Shown piece after piece: positions 57,069 to 64,000 of a stretch of 64,000 nucleotides of DNA; position 1 is the stretch's first letter, and every line of letters starts with the position of its first letter. The DNA lies in assembly GCA_019915015.1 (NCBI GenBank), contig JAHBBC010000044.1, forward strand, positions 141,350 through 205,349, given 5' to 3'. A program made the position numbers and the translations under genes. The notes under the pieces are model-generated. The model did no database searches. It was given only the letters and a program-made list of their open reading frames with translations, and was not told where the DNA came from. Origin of the DNA: Auriscalpium vulgare. Taxonomy: Eukaryota; Basidiomycota; Agaricomycetes; Russulales; Auriscalpiaceae.

Positions 57069-57385
57069 CAAATGATGACCAAACTCGTCGGACAGGCGGT
57101 CAGATGACAAAACCAAACCCTGCTCGTCGAGTAGTACTGTTTTAGTTGGGGGGCGTGTCCCAGGTCTACCAGAGGGCTCGGAGAGTCGCAGCTGTCACTG
57201 GGGAAGTGTAGCGGGCGACGGGGGATGAGGGGGAGTGTCGGCGAAGGTGTGGGCGGCAATATGGTGGGAGTCATCACTTCATGTCACCCCGGAGTAAATT
57301 TATTTGAGTCCCCATAATTAAATTTTGTTAAGAAACTACCCCCTGTTTGACAGTAAATCCGCCGAGTTGGATTTTTTCGATTTTT

Positions 57386-57402
57386 CTAACCCTAACCCTA
57401 AT
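57386..57402 (+). repeat. Telomere-like CTAACCC repeat
   Basis: CTAACCCTAACCCTAAT lies between the transposase stop and the transposon end. It has about two and a half units only and is not a telomere. Confidence 0.6.
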
Positions 57403-57425
57403 CTAGCGGCCAAATTATGGCCAGG

Positions 57426-60382
57426 TCACCGACCCTTCCCGGTCCGAAGTTTCGCCTCCCGAGCCTTCCTCTCCTCCTCCGCAGCATCGAGGTCCTTCTG
57501 GGAGACGCCCCGGTGGGACTTGTACTTCTTCACAGCATATTCAGCAACAATACCTGTAGCCCCTAGCTCATAGACGCTCATGTACCGCCTGGCACAACGA
57601 AAGAAGCGGCGAATGGTGACAACAGGACAGGCATCAAGCGCCTCGTATAGAAGCAGCTTCCCTTTCTGGAAGTGGCCGGTTGACCGCTCCCGAAAGTATC
57701 GCTTCAAATATCCCCAGTAATATTCGATCGGGTTCATCTCAGGATGGAACTTCGGCAAGAAATGACAAACATCTCCTGCCTCTTCAATAGTCTATGACAT
57801 TAGGGTCAGAGCAGGTTACTGATGAGCACTAGAACTCACCAGCTCCAGCAGGGATTTTTGTCTTCGGAAGTCCTCCTGCGTTGACAGGATCCAACGCATG
57901 CAGCAATCGGTGACCTCATCATCATCATCGCTCCCAGAATCCTCTGACGGGATGTCGTCCTTGGGATCTGCGGTGGCCTCCGGTTTACGTGCCTTCCGAG
58001 ATTTGCACCGCTCGCAATCGCCGATAAGCTTCTTTGTACCAGGACCAATATACCCCCGCTCTTCGAGGACGATGCGCATGCCCTTTGGCTTCCCCTCCTG
58101 GGCTTTGAAGGGATGATCAGAGGGCAGTTTTTCGGGGAACACAAGGGACTGTGGCTGGCCCCCATGTCCGAATGGATTATCGAGTGGAATTACGGTGTCG
58201 TGCATGACTGCCTGCTTGCCGCCAGGATTCACGTTCATCTTTGCAGCCGACAGGGCATCTTTCGCCATGCTGTCATGACACGAAGAATTGTCATGCACCC
58301 AGTGAATGATGCATTTCGGGAAGAGCCTGTGTGCGATCGGAATAGCATTTTTTAGCTGCGGACCTTAGTCAGAGGGATTTATCGTGTGCAGATTCAATTC
58401 TTCACTTTACCTGGGCTATCATTTGGTCTGTATTCTAATATGCATCACTCCCTGGCTTTGACGATGGATATATAACAACACGAGAGTCTGTGACCGCAAG
58501 TCGGCTGCCATCCGGGAGGGATTTATTAGCCTCAACCAATTCATCCGTCAGAGCGAGATTTCCATATCTTTCGCAGATATACCCTGAAACCATCATTAGT
58601 CTGCCGCGATCTTTTTTCTTCAGGACGTGTTCCCCGGCCTTGAGCCAATAGTCCCCATTTTGCGAGTCATTAGTGTGGAAGCCCGCTTCGTCTTGGAACA
58701 CCCAGACATGCTCCCTCTCCCCATCATCCACCAACGGCAGTGTCTCAACCATCTCAGGTCCTTCATATTGAGCCATCAGTCTATTAATGTTTGTTTCCAT
58801 CAACGTGTTGGTGTCCGCGCGAGACAACAACACTAACCGTGAGATGTCTTTTATCTCCTGCAGATAAGCTGCTCGTCGCTTTCGCACGTCCTTTCGCTCA
58901 TGACCGTCAAAGTATATCCCTTTTGAATGCTTGCGCCGACGATATCCAAGCCTCAAAAGCCAACGACGAGAAGTCGAGAGACTTATGTGGTTCTTTGCTG
59001 TCTTCAAGGACGGCAGTATTTGCTCGCAAATGTGACATTGAAGGAGTTGCGGAGTTACCTGAGATGTCGGCTTTTGGTGAGTGATTACATTGTGCTCGAC
59101 AACTCGCTGCGCTCACCTGTCCCGTTTTGAGAGTCCGGAGCCAGCGCTGGATCCCCATGAAGACCGCTTCATCATCTAGCCAGGCCCGACTCACTTTCCG
59201 TTGGCCTTGACGACTCGCCCGCAGCGCTCCATGCTGCTCAAAGAACCGTGCTTGAGCACACAGAACACGCGCGAATGCAGGACCTCGCCCAAGATTATGG
59301 GTGATCCGTGCAGCAGCCTTGACACGGCCTTGTCGCGGGATCCATTGGTAGAAGTTGACGAGGGAAGCAAACATGATTTCGGAGCGGTAATTCTTTGCTT
59401 TCCTCGCCTTCTTGAGACACTCACGAGCCATGGCTTGGAGTTGTTTCAGGTCCTTCGATGCCGCGTCGTCAAGAACATCATCCAACCACTCAGCCACCAC
59501 TTCCACTTCCTCCACGGCCTCGATAACTTCGGCATTGACATCCCCGTGACCTTCCTTCTCTGCAGCAACATCTGTTTCATCCAGTGCTGCAGCCGGTGCG
59601 GCATCGTCTGTGACATCGGCGCGCTCCGACGACGGCCGACTTCCACTGCTATCACCTCCTTCACCCACCTCTGTCTCCGTCTCTTCTTCCTCCTCCTCGC
59701 ATTGCACCACTTGCTCTGGCCCACCTGTCATCTCCAACACCTCGACCTCATTATCACTCAACCCGAAGTCGGAGTCTTCGCACGTCTCCATTGGTGCGGG
59801 CACGAAGACTGGGAAAAATGAGGTGAGCCTGCTCTGCCTCCCAGAAGGCTTGCTGCGAGCCCGAATTGACGACAAACGACGCTTCAGATCATCTGTTGCC
59901 TCGCCTGCATCGTCCGCTTTTGTTTTGGTGAAGTCCGTCAACAATTTGGCCCGCTTTCTGCGAGCGGACCTCTCGGAGTCACCTGCGACACCATAAGGCC
60001 CCCTTTTTTTCCCGGTCTTGTTGCGAGCACCACCGGAACACTCCAATGGTCCATCTAGCAAGTGTTCTGCGCGTCTCCGGTCGGCTGCCCGTCTTTCCTG
60101 GACCACCCGTGTGTGGTTGGCCTGTCTTTGCTTGACACGCTCGTCCCAGGTGAGTGGCAGCTTGATTTGCCTCCATTCATCATCTGACAGCGCAGAATCG
60201 TCGCCAGGTTCATTGCTTTCTATGTCCGACGTGTCTGCGAGGGACGCGTCGTCGGTTTCAAGGGGTAGGGTGTCGGGTCGGGGCACAATGTCGTCATGTG
60301 TGCTCAGAGTGTCGGGTTTGAGTGCGGAGAATTTTCCTCCATTCTTCCGGACTGCCTGTGACTTCTTAGAGGGTCTTGGCAT
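57426..60382 (-). pseudogene. DDE transposase of the Tc1/mariner-like element
   Basis: Four exons join in frame with GT-AG introns: 60382-59117, 59058-58411, 58356-57840 and 57791-57426. The N-terminus (about 350 residues) is disordered, acidic and basic by turns. A helix-turn-helix-like region follows (AKNHISLSTSRRWLLRLGYR), then RKHSKGIYFDGHERKDV. Catalytic residues: first Asp in VWVFQDEAGFHTND, second Asp in VHDNSSCH, Glu in KFHPEMNPIEYYWG. Between the second Asp and Glu there are about 170 residues instead of the usual 34-39, filled by GGKQ, VLEERGYIGPGTK and an acidic stretch. TAG at 58437-58435 (in SDAY-stop-NTDQ, where TGG would fit) probably inactivates it. I recall similar large-insert relatives in basidiomycetes but cannot name the subfamily. 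Confidence 0.8.
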
Positions 60383-62104
60383 AATGAGGAGTGGTTGGTA
60401 GCACTGAAAACGCGACGAGACACGTCTGCGCATGAGCAGACGGTGATGGAGAACCCCATCCTTGCGAAAATGGAAGTCACGTGATGTATTTGGCGGCCAA
60501 ATCATGGTCAGAAAGTCAAAATTTCTTGCCTCGAGAAGATGACCCGACCATTCGACGCACTACATCTAAATCTACTAACTGGTGGGTTCTCAGCAGCATC
60601 GGGCACTTTTACCAGCCTCCATTAACTCTCGACTTTTCAGCCACCAGATTTGTCATAAAGTCGTGACTCCCACCATACAAGGCTTGGGGTGGCGTAGCGA
60701 GAGTCGGGGAGGTAGGGCGAAGGTCGGGGACGATAGGCAACGCTGGGCGACGATGGGCGACGATAGGGCGAAGGTTCTCAATATGCAAGTGCGTAAACGA
60801 TGCGCTGCGAAGGTGAATTCGATGTTGATGTCGATAAAAGGGCTAAACGATGCGCTGCGAAGGTGAAAGACGATAGTTCTCGAGGTTTGAGGTGCTGTCT
60901 CTGGGGGGAGAAGTTCCTATTGCATGCAGACACTGCTAGCTACACTTATACATGGGAAAATGTGTCGGAGTAGCTACATGAGTCATGCGATGCAGTCAGC
61001 GAAGCCGTGCGAAGCATCGGCGAATTATAGCGAATGAGAGAGAAGAGATATCAAAGGCCTAGACACAAAAGCGGAGATATCTCCAGCAAAGTCTCCGAGA
61101 CGCTCGGGGCGCATCAGCGACGCATCAAAAGTGGTCGTTGATCCGGATCACTGATGGCTCGGGCTTGGGCACTGTCTCCTGCGTTGCTGAGCGATATCTC
61201 GATGTTCAGCGAGTCACTGTATCGTTGGCGAGTTGCTGAGAGACCCTAGACGTGTATCTGAGCTCGCTGAACATAGGCAAACATAGGCGAACGGCTGGAA
61301 CATGAGGGGACAGTATCGCGACGGTCTAGGCGCAACTATGATGCTATCTTCGGCGAAACCTCCGGGATGCTCGGGATGCGACAGCGATGCATCGGGAGTG
61401 GTTGATGATCCGGTCCGCTGATGTCTCGGGCTCGGGGATCGTCTCCGATGTCGCTGGGCAATAGCTCGATGGTCTGGGAGTCTGCGCTGCATCTCTGAGT
61501 CGCTGGGAGGTCGGGCATGTGCAGCTGTGTCCGCTGAGTACAGGCGAGCGCCGGCAAACGGCTGCGATGACGTGGACGGGGTCGCTATCTCATGGCTCGG
61601 GCTTCGGCGATGTGGGCTAATTGATGTGAGACATGGCCAAGATCCGACGGACTATGCAGTTGATGGACTGCTCTAGATGCTCGGACGAGTCGGGCGACCG
61701 CGGCGATGACGTGGCTGGCGCAGGCGGACGGTGCAAACATGTAGCGATGCTCGGGCGAAGCAGCGATGTCAAGTGCGAGTGTGCGCGAGCTGTGTATGCA
61801 CGCCTGAACGTATAGCGAGTCGGTGCGACCTTGGGAGAACATTTTCCGACTGCTGATGAGTGACTAGGGTGCAGGGGACGTGGCGTGACTTTGGCGACTG
61901 TCGTAGGATGATGTGCGAGTAAGAGCGAGCATCGGCGAACTGCAGCGAACGATTGCGCGGACAGCTACAGCGCTAGCTGTTGTGCGAGTGTGTCGGCAGG
62001 AACGATAGAGTCGGGGATGCGTGGCGACGGTCGGAGCTGCTGTGTGAGTGCCACAGTGCATCTAAAATGCGCAAACAGTAGCCACGCGCGTAGCAGGCGT
62101 ATCA

Positions 62105-62521
62105 ACGTACGAGCAATCTGTTGCGCAAGGCCGTCATCTGGCTTTTGAATATGTCAATAATCTCCGCACGAGTTGCCTTCCGCCCTGGAATTACTACGCC
62201 ATTAGTAGCGCGAGCAGCAACATTAATCATGTTCTTGAAGCTTGGATGATCAAATGCTTGAATCGGCTGCACAGCACGTCAGCAAAATTGATCACAGGAA
62301 AATCAAGAAGCCCATACCTGGTTTGTCTCTATAAGCCATTGGATCGCGGCGTTGCGAAAGAGCTTGTCCGATGATGGGCACCAGACGGTAGTAGGGCGGA
62401 AATGGGTAGTTTCCTATCCCTAGAGCGCTGTCAGTGGTACCGCGTTGTTGTGCGAGCGAGTCGTCACGTTCCCAAAGGTTCGCGAAGTGACTCCACCGAT
62501 ACGCGGATCGTGGTCATAACG
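62105..62521 (-). pseudogene. hAT transposase N-terminal fragment (second copy)
   Basis: Near-identical to 29294-29710, including the exon ending TALRNRLL and ACGT beside the LTR. It diverges after 62521, where the original hAT flank presumably continues on the minus strand (in-frame GPAHTPNPHSDPYPRYDHDPR). Confidence 0.7.
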
Positions 62522-64000
62522 AGGATACGGATCGGAATGAGGGTTCGGCGTGTGCGCCGGACCAGGAAACGGGAAGGAGAGAGCGTACGAGTCACCGAAG
62601 TGACGAACAAACGAAGTCGCAACGAGCGAGCTCCGAAGTTGGACGCGGAGGAGCGCGGAATGACGATGGAGGGAGGGAGAGAGAGATCGACGTAACACGA
62701 GGTTCGGCTTTATACGTTGATCGGTGCGATGGGTAGTTGGGTGACTTTGGACAACTTCGGCTTGAGGACGAAGTGATGTGTAATGGGGAACGCGTTCGTC
62801 GTGGGCCTGAACTTGAGGAGGCCTCGAAGGTGATATCAAAGTGGATGAAGGTCTGTCGATGGCGATGTTCGAGAGGCGAGGTTCGGTCGACGATGTTCGA
62901 GAGGCGAGGTTCGGGAGGCGAGGTTCGGAAAGCGAAGTTGGGGTACGTGGTGTGAAAGGCGAAGGTCGAAAGCGAAGTTGAAGGCGAGCGTATTGGGGCG
63001 TGCGGCGTAGTCGAAAGTGAGGTTACGGGCAATAAGGAGAACAAGGGAGTACAACAACAGTAAGAGCTGTCGATGCGGGCGGTTTGCAACGTCTCTTTTG
63101 AGATGCTGACTATGAGGGGGGAAAGTAACTTGTTATTCAGTGTGATATCAAGTCGTATTTAAGCTACAACGAGTGTGAGACCGTATTGTACGGAAACGAA
63201 CATAGGTAGGTGCGTACAGAGACGAAACACGAGCGAAGTGGATAAGGATCATGTGTCGCAAGTCGAGGTGGGTTGGAACGAGCATATGTAGCGAGAGAGA
63301 GCTCTCATGGGGAACGAGAACGATGGATACCAAACAAACGATCAGCGCTGTCGCTACGATGTGATATACAGAAGGATGAAGTACGAACGATATTGTGGAG
63401 ACGCGCCTCAGCGGTATAAGGCGCGCCAAACGTATATCCGCGAGCCGAAGTCACAGCGAGTGGCGGACGATCTCCCGAAGTGGCTTGGAAGGGAGCCATG
63501 GCTTCGGGCTCGGTTCGCCTCGGCTCGGAAAGGTCGGGACGATAGAGGGGATCAATCGGGAACGCTATAAGTGAGGGGGAGAATCGGACAGGGAAGTACC
63601 GGGTGGCAGCCGGTCATCTCGGAGATACGCTCACGGGGCGTTTCACTACGCTGATCTTGGTCCGGCAGCGACTTTGTGGCGTGTCTGCTGCTGATGGGCC
63701 GAAAGGTCTCGACCGAACCACGTGCGGGCGCCTCGGGGTGACTGGAAACGAGGCCAAAGCGCTGGAAAGTTCGGAGCCAAAGTCACGTGACTTCGGAACT
63801 TTCCGAAGTGGCTGTGCCGAAACGGCGGAAACGACGGTCCGGAGACCAAAGTCACGTGACTTTGGTTCGAAATGAAAAACCGAAAAGTCGCGGTGGAATC
63901 CCCGCTCGACGGGGAATCAGGCGTATCACCGAGTACGAGACGACTCGCTCCGTCATGGGCTTCTCCTGCAGATGTGGATTAAGGTGTGACTGGGTTGCCT
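62522..64000. other. Repeat-like sequence without recognisable genes
   Basis: No credible coding region. 62850-62940 has irregular tandem copies of GAGGCGAGGTTCG-like units. At 63114-63140 a purine-rich tract (GAGGGGGGAAAGTAAC) matches the polypurine tract of the gag-only element and is followed by TGTGATATC at 63141, which could start an LTR that runs past the window end. 63764-63865 holds palindromes. Confidence 0.45.
63764..63865. repeat. CACGTG-centred palindromes
   Basis: CCAAAGTCACGTGACTTTGG (63846-63865) is a perfect 20-bp palindrome. A related AAGTCACGTGACTT (63780-63793) lies inside a larger hairpin with arms GGAAAGTTC/GAACTTTCC (63764-63804). Confidence 0.9.

Larger units (their letters stand above)
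57262..60675 (-). mobile_element. Tc1/mariner-like DNA transposon (3,414 bp)
   Basis: Terminal inverted repeats TGGTGGGAGTCA are perfect for 12 bp and continue imperfectly for about 10 more. TA is duplicated on both sides (57260-57261 and 60676-60677); the uninterrupted site GGCAATACAAGG is present at 27855. One transposase gene on the minus strand fills most of it. Confidence 0.93.
52929..62104 (-). mobile_element. Gypsy W, partial Ty3/Gypsy element with its 5' LTR
   Basis: On the minus strand: LTR (62104-57073, carrying a Tc1/mariner-like insertion), primer-binding site (57068-57051), gag, protease and RT (to 52929), continuing as 56 bp beyond element Y at 29766-29711. RNase H and integrase are missing because pol is fused to hAT DNA at 29710. 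The 5' LTR start is flanked by ACGT (62105-62108) and the hAT N-terminal fragment. Confidence 0.88.
57073..62104 (-). repeat. 5' LTR of Gypsy W, split by a transposon
   Basis: 57073-57261 and 60678-62104 add to 1,616 bp and match the solo LTR at 27678-29293 with about ten differences. The LTR ends at 62104 and is followed by ACGT and hAT sequence. Confidence 0.92.

Noticed and set aside
57386..57402. Telomere
   Set aside because: Only about two and a half units, internal to a transposon.
62850..62940. CRISPR-like or satellite array
   Set aside because: Units are irregular, short and without spacers; only a few copies.

Overview
This window reads as a transposon-packed heterochromatic block of a filamentous basidiomycete, most likely an agaricomycete. 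The evidence is spliceosomal introns of about 50-60 nt, a broken gene of the DUF6532 type that is common in mushroom-forming fungi, chromodomain Ty3/Gypsy elements, a hAT element of the basidiomycete type, and an intron-containing Tc1/mariner-like DDE transposase. No bacterial features, rRNA or functional tRNA are visible. The species cannot be named from the sequence.

Layout. (1) 85-5270: a multi-exon DUF6532-family gene split by a 2.35-kb insertion (family A, 1798-4149). (2) 5581-9806: a decayed plus-strand Gypsy element (Gypsy-1). (3) 10455-14104: a minus-strand LTR element in which only gag is recognisable. (4) 14112-17352: a decayed hAT element, followed by a piece of an LTR (LTR-W). (5) 8121-18445 is repeated head-to-tail at 18446-28770, so items 2 (in part), 3, 4 and most of LTR-W occur twice, 10,325 bp apart, with no difference in any stretch I compared. 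(6) 27678-29293: a solo LTR-W of 1,616 bp inside the second hAT copy. (7) 29767-52928: element Y, an LTR element (1,687-bp LTRs, gag-like coding only), inserted in the pol gene of Gypsy W. (8) 38629-51989: Gypsy Z, a chromovirus with 302-bp LTRs and an extra large ORF downstream of pol, inserted in the 3' LTR of Y. (9) 44654-47006: a second family A copy inside the reverse transcriptase of Z. (10) 52929-62104: Gypsy W (gag, protease, truncated RT) with its LTR, itself interrupted by a Tc1/mariner-like element at 57262-60675. (11) 62105-64000: another copy of the hAT N-terminal fragment and unassigned repeat-like DNA.

The main result is a nested series supported by target-site duplications and by LTR lengths that match once the insertions are removed: hAT contains W, W contains Y, Y contains Z, Z contains family A, and family A contains an old LTR-like relic. 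Removing the insertions gives 644+1043 and 753+934 bp for the two Y LTRs (both 1,687), and 189+1427 bp for LTR-W against 1,616 for its solo copy. Nothing looks like an intact single-copy host gene. Likely function is limited to retrotransposition and transposition: W is a plausible past helper for Y (same primer-binding site, related Gag, same LTR ends), and Z carries gag, protease, RT, RNase H, integrase and chromodomain plus an uncharacterised ORF. Many reading frames are broken by single stops, several of them TGA where CGA would fit, or TAG/TAA where TGG or CAA/CAG would fit.
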